A stretch of DNA of 64,000 nucleotides. It comes from Anaerobacillus alkalidiazotrophicus. GTDB lineage: Bacteria; Bacillota; Bacilli; Bacillales_H; Anaerobacillaceae. The notes under the pieces were generated by a model. The model worked only from the letters and a program-made list of their open reading frames with translations. It searched no databases and was not told where the DNA came from. Position numbers and translations under genes: made by a program. The stretch lies in the NCBI RefSeq assembly GCF_001866055.1, contig NZ_MLQS01000001.1, positions 215,344 through 279,343 on the forward strand. Direction: 5' to 3'. Every line of letters starts with the position of its first letter. The stretch's first letter is position 1. Of the stretch, positions 1 to 7,640 are shown one piece after another.

Positions 1-2
1 AT

Positions 3-1151
3 GAAACTATTTATATCGGTCCTCTTGTTGGGATATTTACTGCTGGTTTTACTCAGTTCCACTTACGTCCAATTGGAGAACGTTCATTATTTTTTGCCAA
101 ACTCCTATCTGCTGAAAGAAAAGTAGGAGCCTTTTATTTCGTATTCGGTGCCCACCAAATTGACTGGGAAAGTGGAACAGTAAAAGGGTATTTCTATACA
201 AAAGATGGTTGGAAGCAAATAAGAGTTCCACTTCCTAGCGTAGTTTATGATAGACTTCCTAATCGAAAGGTTGAAAGCTTAGAAATATCAAAACAAGTAA
301 AAGATCGATTACAAAAAGAATACGACATTCCATGGTTTAACCCTGGTTTTTTTAACAAGTGGGATATTCATCAATTACTTATTGATGATGAGACCGCAAG
401 CAAACATTTACCCGAGACCTATTTCCAACCTACGAGCTCAGATGTCCAAAAGCTGCTAGAAAAGTACAAACAAGTGTATATAAAGCCCGCAAATGGAAGT
501 CTCGGACTTGGGATTCAACAATTAATTCAAAAAAAAGATGAACCACTCGTTTATTGTCGTTTTCGAAGTAATGAAGAAAATCGCTTAAGGAGATATTCTT
601 CGTTAAAAAGATTAATTCGTCAACAGTTTCCTTATGGACTTAATGAGATGATTGCCCAACAAGGGATTAACTTATTAAAATGGAACAATAATCCGATCGA
701 TTTTCGTATTCACACAAATAAAAATGGGTATGGTGAATGGTGTGTTAGTGCCGTCGCAGCAAAAATTGCCGGATCAGGTAGTGTAACTACCCACGTAAAA
801 AGCGGCGGTGAAATAAAGACAGTAAATGAAATTCTTCATGATATAGGGATTAACTCTGCCCTTAATAAAAAATTACATGCCACAGCGCTTTTACTCAGTG
901 AAAAAATTGATAAAAAAATGTCGGGATTTATAGGAGAGATCGGTTTTGATATTGGTGTTGACCAAAATGAACACGTTTGGATGTTTGAGGCAAACTCTAA
1001 GCCTGGAAGAACTATTTTTTCCCACCCTAAATTAAAAAGTGACGATTTGTATTCAAGAAAACTACCTTTGCATTATGCTGTTTACTTATTTAAAAAGTCG
1101 ATAGAAAAACAGCCTGAGCTTGTGAATGCCAATGAACATTTTTTACGATAA
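3..1151 (+). CDS. YheC/YheD family ATP-grasp protein, 5'-truncated by window edge
   Basis: The reading frame is open from base 3 to the TAA at 1149-1151, so at least 382 residues lie in the window and the start is outside it. The first ATG inside the frame near 474 is not the real start: residues encoded upstream of it (for example PLVGIFTAGF and NPGFFNKWD) continue the same family pattern. The C-terminal half has ATP-grasp features: a KPANGSLGLGI glycine loop, FRIHTNKNG, THVKSGGEI and the metal-binding-like end GFDIGVDQNEHVWMFEANSKPGR read in parts. B. subtilis YheC and YheD are linked to the endospore coat; the enzymatic reaction is not established. It overlaps the next gene by 26 bases and the two are similar to each other, so this is a tandem paralogous pair, probably co-translated. 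Confidence 0.85.
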   Translation, partial: ETIYIGPLVGIFTAGFTQFHLRPIGERSLFFAKLLSAERKVGAFYFVFGAHQIDWESGTVKGYFYTKDGWKQIRVPLPSVVYDRLPNRKVESLEISKQVKDRLQKEYDIPWFNPGFFNKWDIHQLLIDDETASKHLPETYFQPTSSDVQKLLEKYKQVYIKPANGSLGLGIQQLIQKKDEPLVYCRFRSNEENRLRRYSSLKRLIRQQFPYGLNEMIAQQGINLLKWNNNPIDFRIHTNKNGYGEWCVSAVAAKIAGSGSVTTHVKSGGEIKTVNEILHDIGINSALNKKLHATALLLSEKIDKKMSGFIGEIGFDIGVDQNEHVWMFEANSKPGRTIFSHPKLKSDDLYSRKLPLHYAVYLFKKSIEKQPELVNANEHFLR

Positions 1152-2298
1152 TAAAAAACAGGAATGGCAAAGTCTAGTTAAAAAGCCTTTAAATTTCGGA
1201 AAAAATCTCCTTCCATTAAACTATGAAAATAAACCTAGTGGTAGTTGTTTTCATGTAAAAACAATTAACAACAAGGTTGGCCCTCTTATCGGTATATTAG
1301 CGAGTAGAGCGAATGGGAAGGAGTTCTATGGTAATCGTTCTACCTTCATAAAAATTCAAGATCAGCTACAAAAACATGGAGGTATTTCCTTTGTAATGAC
1401 ACCTGAGCGAATAGATGAAGTATCAGTTGAAGGTTATTTTGTTCATGAAGGGAAGTGGCAAAAAGGGCTCTTCCCTCTCCCTGATATTTTCTATAACCGA
1501 ATTGCAACTTACCATGAAGAAAAAAGTAGTGAGATGCGAAAAGTTCAAGAAATTGCTAACAAAAATAGGATACCAATTTATAATCCGCACTTTTTTGAAA
1601 AATGGGAAACATACAAACACCTAATCGAAAATAATGTAATTAAATATCATTTACCTGAAACAGACATTTTTACCGATAGGAAGCAACTTAAATCTTGGCT
1701 AGAAGACCATCAATCCTTGTTTATCAAACCCGTCCTTAGCAATCAAGGAAATGGTATTTCCGTTATTTCTAAAATTGAAGATAAATATATAATAAAGACA
1801 AATAAATGGTGTAAATCCTTTAAAAACTTTGATGATGCATTTGCAAAAGTAAGTGAGAATTTACGAAAACGAAAAGCAATCATACAAAGAAAAGTTCACT
1901 TGAAAGAATACGAAGGTAACCCATACGATTTTCGTATTCTCGTTCAAAGAGTAAAGGACAAATGGTTTATGAGTGGTATTGGAGTCCGTTGCGCGAAAAA
2001 GGGTGGAGTCACTACTCATGTTCCCCAAGGCGGAAGAATCATTCCTTTAGTAGAGGTAAATCAAGAAATAAATACTGACCTAATTAGCAAAATTGCCATT
2101 GCAACTGCACATCAACTTGAACGCTCATACGGCTACTTATGTGAATTTTCCATTGACTTAGGAATAGACACTAATAATCAACATTGGATTTTTGAGGTAA
2201 ATGCAAAGCCAATGAAATTTGATGAGCCAGACATTGAAATGAAAGCATTAAATACGTTAATCAAATGTTTCTATAATGACTCTGGATTTGAGCTGTGA
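1126..2298 (+). CDS. YheC/YheD family ATP-grasp protein (second paralogue)
   Basis: A 390-residue protein of the same family as its upstream neighbour. Visible family motifs are GPLIGILASR near residue 50, a YNRIATYHEE segment, NPHFFEKWETYKHL, KPVLSNQGNGI (ATP-grasp glycine loop), PYDFRILVQ, GVTTHVPQGGRI and the acidic/Asn end FSIDLGIDT...FEVNAKP, which in ATP-grasp folds binds metal and nucleotide. The start at 1126 lies inside the previous gene (26-base overlap) and has no strong ribosome binding site, so translational coupling is likely; a second ATG at 1132 is equally possible. In B. subtilis the homologous yheD-yheC genes are adjacent and spore-coat associated. I infer a sporulation-stage role; the substrate is unknown. 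Confidence 0.83.
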   Translation: MPMNIFYDNKKQEWQSLVKKPLNFGKNLLPLNYENKPSGSCFHVKTINNKVGPLIGILASRANGKEFYGNRSTFIKIQDQLQKHGGISFVMTPERIDEVSVEGYFVHEGKWQKGLFPLPDIFYNRIATYHEEKSSEMRKVQEIANKNRIPIYNPHFFEKWETYKHLIENNVIKYHLPETDIFTDRKQLKSWLEDHQSLFIKPVLSNQGNGISVISKIEDKYIIKTNKWCKSFKNFDDAFAKVSENLRKRKAIIQRKVHLKEYEGNPYDFRILVQRVKDKWFMSGIGVRCAKKGGVTTHVPQGGRIIPLVEVNQEINTDLISKIAIATAHQLERSYGYLCEFSIDLGIDTNNQHWIFEVNAKPMKFDEPDIEMKALNTLIKCFYNDSGFEL

Positions 2299-2329
2299 AT
2301 GGTTATACAAAAACCATTTACAGCTCTTC
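2290..2329 (+). terminator. Intrinsic terminator after the YheC/YheD pair
   Basis: A 15-base stem (2290-2304 with 2312-2326, one mismatch) around a 7-base loop, followed by a short T-rich run. The stem begins inside the last codons of the upstream gene, so the stop codon sits in the hairpin. Confidence 0.7.
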
Positions 2330-2371
2330 TTGCATATGCCCTTATCATAATTCATTAAAGTTTTACACACA

Positions 2372-2490
2372 ATAAAGCTGAACTTCAATCAGTGGGGATT
2401 TTCTTTCATCCCAACTAAACTTCTCGATTTTCTTAAGTTTTGAGGTTGGGGTCTTACTGCACCTTCAGAGTGGGATAAAACTTAACTGAT
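2372..2490 (+). repeat. Repeat family B, copy 1 (internally deleted)
   Basis: Begins AATAAAGCTGAACTTCAATC and ends near GAGTGGGATAAA. It matches both ends of the longer copy at about 49483-49697 but lacks about 100 bases of its middle; the junction is at the C-rich block before AAACTTCTCGATTTTCTTA. The hairpin-forming G-run and C-run are preserved. Probably a non-autonomous mobile or structured element. Confidence 0.7.
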
Positions 2491-2612
2491 CAAACCTTAA
2501 AAGGATGCTCCCCTCTTTTTATCAACTAACTAATTTCTTGAGTTTCAAGAGGTGTTGCTAAGTACCCCAAAGGTGAGATATATGTATATTCGTATAAAGG
2601 AGGGTAAATAAA

Positions 2613-2783
2613 ATGAAAAAGAAAGATTCAAATTACGAAGGTAGAGAAAACGTATTTTTAGATGTCGATAGAATGACAAATGAAGGTTTGGCTGGTGGAA
2701 CTGTAACAGGCAAATACGATCATCCACAAATAGAGGAAGCTCAAGACTTCAAAGAAGAAGAAGAAGAACCAAAGGAAGTATAA
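2613..2783 (+). CDS. Small acidic hypothetical protein, 56 residues
   Basis: An ORF of 56 residues preceded by a very good ribosome binding site (AAAGGAGGG, 2597-2605) eight bases before the ATG. The product starts MKKKDSNYEG, has a central NVFLDVDRMTNEGLAGGTV segment and ends in an acidic tail of repeated Glu (FKEEEEEPKEV). No signal peptide or membrane segment. The central segment looks like a conserved motif of small Bacillus proteins, but I cannot name the family with confidence. The stop codon TAA lies within the shared start of a repeat-B copy, so the repeat appears to abut or truncate the gene. It is flanked by repeat-B copies on both sides. Confidence 0.65.
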   Translation: MKKKDSNYEGRENVFLDVDRMTNEGLAGGTVTGKYDHPQIEEAQDFKEEEEEPKEV

Positions 2784-2836
2784 AGCTGAACTTCAATCAT
2801 TAGGGGGCCATACTGCCCCTTAAGAGTGGGAAAAAG
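2781..2836 (+). repeat. Repeat family B, copy 2 (short form)
   Basis: Starts with TAAAGCTGAACTTCAATCA, then jumps directly to the family's 3' end (TGCCCCTTAAGAGTGGG). It is the most deleted of the recognisable copies and supplies the stop codon of the upstream small gene. Confidence 0.65.
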
Positions 2837-2912
2837 TAGTTATTTTAGAAACATGAATTTCCACAAAAATATTGTCTTACTATTACGAGTTTGATACCCT
2901 TTCAATAAGTTT

Positions 2913-2966
2913 AACTTTCAATTAATTGGGGGAAGTTGTATCTCCCACTGATTGAAGGTTTTGCTA
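2913..2966 (+). repeat. Repeat family B, copy 3 (hairpin portion only)
   Basis: CAATTAATTGGGGGA ... TCTCCCACTGATTG forms a hairpin homologous to the 5' hairpin of the full copy near 49490-49545. No 3' end of the element is visible, so it is a fragment. Confidence 0.5.
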
Positions 2967-3081
2967 TCCGAACTTTTTGGACAACATTTTCACCTAATTT
3001 TTTTGATTTTTCATAGTTTTAAGCATGATTTAGCAGTTCATTAAAAGTTGGATATTACTTTCGATTTGAAGGGATTAAGTT

Positions 3082-3981
3082 ATGATAGAACATTTAAAAT
3101 TAATTTTAAAAGACGCGATTTTAGAAGAAAAAGAAGCACTACTAAACGATAATCTCAAGATCCTACAATATGAATTTCCTAACAAAGAAATATTAACATT
3201 AAATGCAAATTTACTAACAAAAGAACAAGTTCAATTACTAAACGTATTCTTGAAATCTGTAAAGCACTTAAACAACACCGATCAGCGATTCTGGAAAACT
3301 CTAGTAGAAGAAAACCAAGTAATTGGTAAACTACCTGTACAATCAGATGAATTTCGCTTTATACATTTTCACATTAATGGGACACTCCAAGATGAACTAG
3401 AGTTTGAGGATGCTCTAAAAAATTACTTCCCAGAAAATGTTACACTTGTTTGGAATAACAATAGTAAAGGTTTTATCGTCGAATATATAACAGACAAAAA
3501 AACGGAAGATTATTGTGATAGTAGTATAGCTGAAGCAATCATGTCAGACTTTTATGTTAAACTGTCAATATTTCAAGGCACTAGATTTTGTGAGTTAAAA
3601 GAAGCTAAAGAAATATATACATGGGAAATAAGCACGTTCTCTCTTGCAAGGCGTATTTTACCAAATCTTAATGTTATTCAAAAAGAACAGCTCATTCCCT
3701 TTATTTTAACGAATGAAATTAGTGGTATGACAAGGAAAGTGCTGTTACAAACAATTCACTCTTTTCAAGAAGATAAAGAATTGCTAAGAACAATAAAAAT
3801 ATTTTTTGAATGTAATTTAAATACGACTTTAGCTGCCAAAAAATTATATATGCATCGAAATAGTCTCCAATATAGAATTGATAAATTTATTGAAAAAACC
3901 GGGATAGATATTAGGCAATTTCAACAAGCTGCCGCAATGTATATGCTATTAACATTAGAAGAAACAAATAGGAAGCTTTAA
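3082..3981 (+). CDS. yxkF: PucR/CdaR-type helix-turn-helix regulator (YxkF-like)
   Basis: A 299-residue cytoplasmic protein. The C-terminal 60 residues (LNTTLAAKKLYMHRNSLQYR then IDKFIEKTGIDI) are a typical PucR/CdaR-family HTH, in which N-x-x-x-A-A-x-x-L-x-x-H-R-N-T/S-L-x-Y-R is the hallmark. The N-terminal 230 residues have no family I can name. In B. subtilis the gene next to msmX is yxkF, encoding a regulator of this type, so position and domain agree. A GAAGGGA ribosome binding site precedes the ATG. It lies 140 bases upstream of msmX in the same direction. Whether it regulates msmX is inference; two GTGCAC-centred palindromes in the gap are possible operators. Confidence 0.8.
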   Translation: MIEHLKLILKDAILEEKEALLNDNLKILQYEFPNKEILTLNANLLTKEQVQLLNVFLKSVKHLNNTDQRFWKTLVEENQVIGKLPVQSDEFRFIHFHINGTLQDELEFEDALKNYFPENVTLVWNNNSKGFIVEYITDKKTEDYCDSSIAEAIMSDFYVKLSIFQGTRFCELKEAKEIYTWEISTFSLARRILPNLNVIQKEQLIPFILTNEISGMTRKVLLQTIHSFQEDKELLRTIKIFFECNLNTTLAAKKLYMHRNSLQYRIDKFIEKTGIDIRQFQQAAAMYMLLTLEETNRKL

Positions 3982-4012
3982 TTTAGCAAAGAATTGGCCA
4001 AGCTTTCTTGCA

Positions 4013-4048
4013 TTGTGCACAAACGAAACAATCTATCTTTGTGCACGC
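4013..4048 (+). promoter_or_regulatory. Pair of GTGCAC palindromes upstream of msmX
   Basis: TTGTGCACAA (4013-4022) is a perfect 10-base palindrome and TTTGTGCACG (4038-4047) repeats its core 25 bases later. Two helically phased half-palindromes between yxkF and msmX suggest a dimeric regulator site. No regulator is established. Confidence 0.35.
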
Positions 4049-4058
4049 TTACAATTTA

Positions 4059-4072
4059 CTAAAACGCTTTCA
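4059..4072. promoter_or_regulatory. Candidate CcpA cre site upstream of msmX
   Basis: Read on the minus strand the sequence is TGAAAGCGTTTTAG, matching 12 of 14 positions of the cre consensus TGWAANCGNTNWCA. It lies about 50 bases before msmX, which is plausible for a sugar ABC ATPase. Confidence 0.4.
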
Positions 4073-4121
4073 AAGGCTACAATTAGGACATAAATTAATC
4101 ACAATATTGGAGGCGTTATAA

Positions 4122-5213
4122 ATGGCAGATATTTCGTTAAAACATATTTATAAAATTTATGAAGGTGACGTAACAGCAGTTACTGATTTTAACTTAGAAA
4201 TTAAAGATAAAGAGTTTATCGTTTTCGTTGGTCCATCTGGTTGTGGTAAATCTACTACTCTACGTATGATCGCTGGTCTTGAAGATATTTCTAAAGGAGA
4301 ACTTTACATTGGAGATCGTCTTGTAAACGATGTTGCGCCTAAAGATCGCGATATCGCAATGGTATTCCAAAACTATGCACTTTACCCACACATGAATGTA
4401 TATGATAACATGGCGTTTGGTCTTAAACTACGCAAATTTAAAAAGGAAGAAATTGACCGTCGTGTTAAAGAAGCTGCAAAAATTCTTGGTTTAACAGAAA
4501 TGTTAGATCGTAAACCTAAAGCTATGTCTGGTGGTCAGCGTCAGCGTGTTGCTTTAGGACGTGCAATCGTACGTGATCCTCAAGTGTTCTTAATGGATGA
4601 GCCGTTATCAAACCTTGATGCAAAATTACGTGTACAAATGCGTGCTGAAATTACAAAACTTCACCAACGCTTACAATCAACAACAATCTATGTAACGCAT
4701 GACCAAACAGAAGCAATGACAATGGCAAGCCGTATTGTTATCATGAAAGATGGAGTTATTCAACAAGTAGGGGCTCCAAAAGAAGTTTATGACTTACCAG
4801 AAAACGTATTCGTAGGTGGATTTATCGGATCACCAGCTATGAACTTCATAAATGGTAAACTTGAAGATGGGTACTTCCACATTGGTAGCTTAAAAGTAAA
4901 AGTACCTGAAGGAAAATTAAAAATGTTAGAGTCATATAAAGGCCAAGAAATTCTATTAGGTATTCGTCCTGAAGATATTCATGATGAGCCAGTATTTATT
5001 GAATCTTCACCTGAAACAAAAATTTCTGCAAAAATTGAAGTTGCTGAGTTAATGGGTGCTGAAACTTTCTTATATTCAAAAGTTAGTGAACAAGACTTCA
5101 TCGCTCGTGTAGACTCTCGTACTGATATTAAGAATGGTCAAAGTATTGATCTTGCATTTGATATGAATAAAGTTCATTTCTTTGATCCAAAAACTGAATT
5201 ACGTATTCGTTAA
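4122..5213 (+). CDS. msmX: Multi-sugar ABC transporter ATPase MsmX
   Basis: A 363-residue ATPase of the MalK/UgpC group, close to the 365 residues of B. subtilis MsmX, which energises several sugar importers (maltodextrins, arabino-oligosaccharides, others). Seen in the sequence: Walker A GPSGCGKST at 37-45, Q-loop Gln83, signature MSGGQ at 135-139, Walker B VFLMDE at 155-160, SNLDA D-loop, YVTHDQTEAM H-loop, and a C-terminal TOBE/regulatory region containing GIRPEDI. No permeases or binding protein are next to it, as expected of a shared 'multitask' ATPase. The start has a GGAGG site 8 bases upstream. A repeat-C element begins directly after its stop codon. Confidence 0.95.
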   Translation: MADISLKHIYKIYEGDVTAVTDFNLEIKDKEFIVFVGPSGCGKSTTLRMIAGLEDISKGELYIGDRLVNDVAPKDRDIAMVFQNYALYPHMNVYDNMAFGLKLRKFKKEEIDRRVKEAAKILGLTEMLDRKPKAMSGGQRQRVALGRAIVRDPQVFLMDEPLSNLDAKLRVQMRAEITKLHQRLQSTTIYVTHDQTEAMTMASRIVIMKDGVIQQVGAPKEVYDLPENVFVGGFIGSPAMNFINGKLEDGYFHIGSLKVKVPEGKLKMLESYKGQEILLGIRPEDIHDEPVFIESSPETKISAKIEVAELMGAETFLYSKVSEQDFIARVDSRTDIKNGQSIDLAFDMNKVHFFDPKTELRIR

Positions 5214-5216
5214 TAA

Positions 5217-5357
5217 GAAAAGCGCAAGGCGCCCACCTATCGGCGACAAACACTGGAAGGCCTACTCTAGCGGTCGGTTTTTGACCGAAAGAGTAGGGCT
5301 GAAGTGGTCGAGCCGATGGCGCCTGGAGCTAGACAGTTTCTAAGTTAGAAATTTTAT
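5217..5357 (+). repeat. Repeat family C (GCGC-type), copy 1
   Basis: Starts AAGAAAAGCGCAAGGCGCC and ends GGCGCCTGGAGCTAGACAGT TTCTAAGTTAGAAATTT. Locally far more GC-rich than its surroundings, with self-complementary ends (GGCGCC/GGCGCC) and an internal hairpin around the CTACTCTAGCGGTCGG / GAAAGAGTAG segment. Related copies occur near 39228, 40075, 59345 and 60898. Such GCGCAAGCGCC...GGCGCCTGGAGCTAGAC repeats are common in Bacillaceae intergenic DNA. Confidence 0.75.
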
Positions 5358-5373
5358 ACTTTCTTACCTTGGA

Positions 5374-5405
5374 ATAAAGAAGCTGGCCTTGGTCAGCTTC
5401 TTTAT
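5374..5405. terminator. Bidirectional terminator between msmX and the zinc-ribbon gene
   Basis: A perfect 12-base stem (5374-5385 with 5394-5405, ATAAAGAAGCTG/CAGCTTCTTTAT) with an 8-base loop sits between convergent genes and overlaps the end of the minus-strand gene. Confidence 0.75.
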
Positions 5406-5647
5406 ATTTCATCAATTAAAATCGTATTTTCCATATGACATTGATAACAATAAAAAACATGAGGACACTGATTATTTTTTTGATCATCGGTAATTCCATC
5501 AAATAACTTCATTCCATCAATATCTAAGTATGCACTATAGTCGTCAAAATAATCTAACAGTCTCCCTTTATCGCTCATCTCACTATGACATTGTTCACAT
5601 TGTATTTCGACCGAGGTTAATCCATTACATATAGGACACATAGCCAT
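5402..5647 (-). CDS. Small CxxC zinc-ribbon-like hypothetical protein
   Basis: An 81-residue protein with four Cys pairs or Cys/His positions that look metal binding: CPIC at 4-7, CEQC at 17-20, C-P-H near 62-64 and CYQCH near 68-72. Between them lies a YFDDYSAYLDIDGMKLFDG segment, which I recall as conserved in uncharacterised Bacillus proteins. No membrane segment or signal peptide. The ribosome binding site AAGGAAG is 9 bases upstream of the ATG. It lies convergent to msmX and just downstream of the SASP gene. Zn2+ binding is inferred from spacing; function unknown. Confidence 0.75.
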   Translation of the reverse strand: MAMCPICNGLTSVEIQCEQCHSEMSDKGRLLDYFDDYSAYLDIDGMKLFDGITDDQKNNQCPHVFYCYQCHMENTILIDEI

Positions 5648-5731
5648 CGAATATTACTTCCTTTTAGGTATAATTATTACAAGAGGGGATGGAATATTCC
5701 ACCCCCTAAAAGCCATGATATTTACTTTTTG

Positions 5732-5932
5732 TTAACGTGATCCACCAAGCTGTTGCTCAGCCATTTGAACAAGACGCTTTGTGATTTCTCCACCAACTGA
5801 ACCATTTGCACGAGCAGTAGCATCTGGACCTAATTGTACTCCAAATTCAGAAGCAATTTCATACTTCATTTGATCTAAAGCTTGTTGTACGCCAGGCACT
5901 AATAATTGATTTGAACTATTGTTGTTTGCCAA
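5732..5932 (-). CDS. Alpha/beta-type small acid-soluble spore protein (SASP)
   Basis: A 66-residue protein that coats and protects spore DNA in the dormant core. The family hallmarks are clear: [22 protein letters not shown], which contains the germination protease (GPR) cut site E-I-A, and the C-terminal [19 protein letters not shown] signature; both are read here in part. I chose the TTG at 5932 (product starts MANNNSSNQ): it is placed 8 bases after AGGAGG, whereas the in-frame GTG at 5941 overlaps the ribosome binding site itself. A good sigma-G promoter lies immediately upstream. It is a single gene, monocistronic. Confidence 0.93.
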   Translation of the reverse strand: MANNNSSNQLLVPGVQQALDQMKYEIASEFGVQLGPDATARANGSVGGEITKRLVQMAEQQLGGSR

Positions 5933-5956
5933 GATAATCACCTCCTCTTGTACTAC

Positions 5957-5986
5957 TATTTTGTTTCATTTCGTCTAATCTATGCA
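5957..5986 (-). promoter_or_regulatory. Candidate sigma-G promoter of the SASP gene
   Basis: On the minus strand: -35 TGCATA (5981-5986), 17-base spacer, -10 CAAAATA (5957-5963). Consensus for the forespore factor sigma-G is TGHATR/CATWMTA; only one base differs. It ends about 25 bases before the TTG start. Confidence 0.65.
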
Positions 5987-6006
5987 CCTAATAATTTAGT
6001 AATATT

Positions 6007-6055
6007 TGACAACAATCAGTTGTCAGTTGCCCCTAAAGAATGGGATAAATCTATA
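6007..6055 (+). repeat. Repeat family B, copy 4 (truncated)
   Basis: CAATCAGTTG then CAGTTGCCCCTAAAGAATGG GATAAA resembles the two ends of the element, joined. A small GACAAC/GTTGTC hairpin is present. Degenerate copy. Confidence 0.4.
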
Positions 6056-6129
6056 TCTAATTACGAACGGTTCAACTTAGCTAGAAATAATATTTTAGTG
6101 GCAATAATGATGAATCATGAGATTTATTA

Positions 6130-7437
6130 TTATACATTTTTTGCTGTTTCATTCAGGTTTTCTGCCGATTCAGCAACAGAAGATGTCGCTTTTCCTATCT
6201 CTTCAATAACAAGAACTAAGTCTTTAAAGCCACCTTCCACTTTTTTTACTTCCTCCATACTTACCTCTAATGAGGATACAATTTCATTAAAGTTTTGTTT
6301 TGTATTTATTGTTTCTTTCTCACCTTCCCCAATAAAACCTTCAACTTCATTTAAGGACTTAAAAACATCGTTCATAAATTGAGAAGATTCTTTAATTAAC
6401 GTTTTAATATTTTGCACCGAATTTTTTGTCTGCTCTGATAGCTTACGAACCTCATTTGCAACAACCGCAAATCCCTTGCCATGTTCTCCTGCTCTCGCAG
6501 CTTCAATAGCTGAATTTATAGCAAGTAAGTTTGTTTGTTCAGCGATATTTTGGACAATATTCACTACCTGTTGAATTTGCTCAGAAGAATGCATCAATTG
6601 CTCGACAACATTACTCATTTGAAGTGCACTCTCTTTAATAGTTGCCATTTTGATCTCTAAATCAATAATGCTTTTATTTCCTTTCATTGCAGCTTCTTTT
6701 GTTTCTTGGGAAGTATTGGAACTCTTAACCACTCGCTTACTTAAATCCATCGTACTTGAAATTAATTGCTCAACTGAGGCACTTGTTTCCTCAGATAAAG
6801 CAGCTAGTTCTTCACTTATATCAGTTATGCTATATTTTAGTTCATTTTTGACTTTTTCATATTCGACTTCTCTTTGAAGCAGATTTTCCTTCTCATATGC
6901 TTCAAGTACTAATTGCTGTTCAAAATTTAATAATTTACTGATTACATTAACACTGTCAGCTTGAGTAGACGGATCTGTAATATTTTTTTGGATGACTTGT
7001 TGTATTGAACTAAAAAGATTTTGAAAAGCACCCATATACCATTTTGGTTCTAAACCAATATGAATATGCATTTTTGCAACTTTAATTCTTTTTTCAATAT
7101 AATGGTAATCAATCACACCATTAAACATCTCAAAAATATGTGTTTCAAGTGTTTGGCGAAGACGATTTACGGAACTATGTTTTTCAATTATTTCCTTTAG
7201 GTTTTCCGCTTTTAATATTGTTTCATAGAATGTATCTACTAACGCTCCTTTATTTTCATTTAAAAGTGGCTGAAGTCCTTTAATTAATTTTAAATCTTCT
7301 AATGTTAAATCAATAATTTTCAACTGTTTAATAATATCATCATTGTCTGTCATTATTATGCTCTTAAAATTTTGATCTACATTTATATGGTAGCCAGCAT
7401 CCTCTGGTTTTTGTTTTAATGCATTAAAAAAATTCAT
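6130..7437 (-). CDS. hemAT: Heme-based aerotaxis transducer HemAT
   Basis: A 435-residue soluble chemoreceptor (B. subtilis HemAT is 432). The N-terminal half (about 30-185) is a globin-coupled sensor: the segment [18 protein letters not shown] at 117-133 holds the proximal heme His (124 or 126). The C-terminal half is a methyl-accepting signalling domain with the conserved tip [20 protein letters not shown] and [15 protein letters not shown]. No transmembrane helices, as expected for HemAT. It senses O2 and signals to CheA in the cytoplasm. Ribosome binding site AGGAGG is well placed. It stands alone; no che genes adjoin it. Confidence 0.93.
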   Translation of the reverse strand: MNFFNALKQKPEDAGYHINVDQNFKSIIMTDNDDIIKQLKIIDLTLEDLKLIKGLQPLLNENKGALVDTFYETILKAENLKEIIEKHSSVNRLRQTLETHIFEMFNGVIDYHYIEKRIKVAKMHIHIGLEPKWYMGAFQNLFSSIQQVIQKNITDPSTQADSVNVISKLLNFEQQLVLEAYEKENLLQREVEYEKVKNELKYSITDISEELAALSEETSASVEQLISSTMDLSKRVVKSSNTSQETKEAAMKGNKSIIDLEIKMATIKESALQMSNVVEQLMHSSEQIQQVVNIVQNIAEQTNLLAINSAIEAARAGEHGKGFAVVANEVRKLSEQTKNSVQNIKTLIKESSQFMNDVFKSLNEVEGFIGEGEKETINTKQNFNEIVSSLEVSMEEVKKVEGGFKDLVLVIEEIGKATSSVAESAENLNETAKNV

Positions 7438-7581
7438 TTAGTTGCCTCCTAATTTGTCTTGCATTCATTATAAAGTCATTAAACAACATATGTATAGTTT
7501 TAAATATCAAAACACTATTTATTTAGTGTTTAAAAAATCAAGGAATTTACATAATGTGGACCGACTAAAATACATTTGGAT

Positions 7582-7609
7582 AATTAAAGTATGTTTGCAT
7601 ACTTTAATT
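7582..7609. promoter_or_regulatory. Perfect inverted repeat upstream of the SDR gene
   Basis: AATTAAAGTATG / CATACTTTAATT, a perfect 12-base inverted repeat with a 4-base centre, 31 bases before the start codon. It lacks a following T-run, so it looks more like an operator than a terminator. Confidence 0.4.
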
Positions 7610-7640
7610 TTGAAATAATTATTTTGTAAGGAGGGTTTTT

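Noticed and set aside
5948..6382. 144-codon plus-strand ORF
   Set aside because: It overlaps the 3' end of hemAT in another frame and covers the SASP promoter and a repeat; no ribosome binding site or domain.
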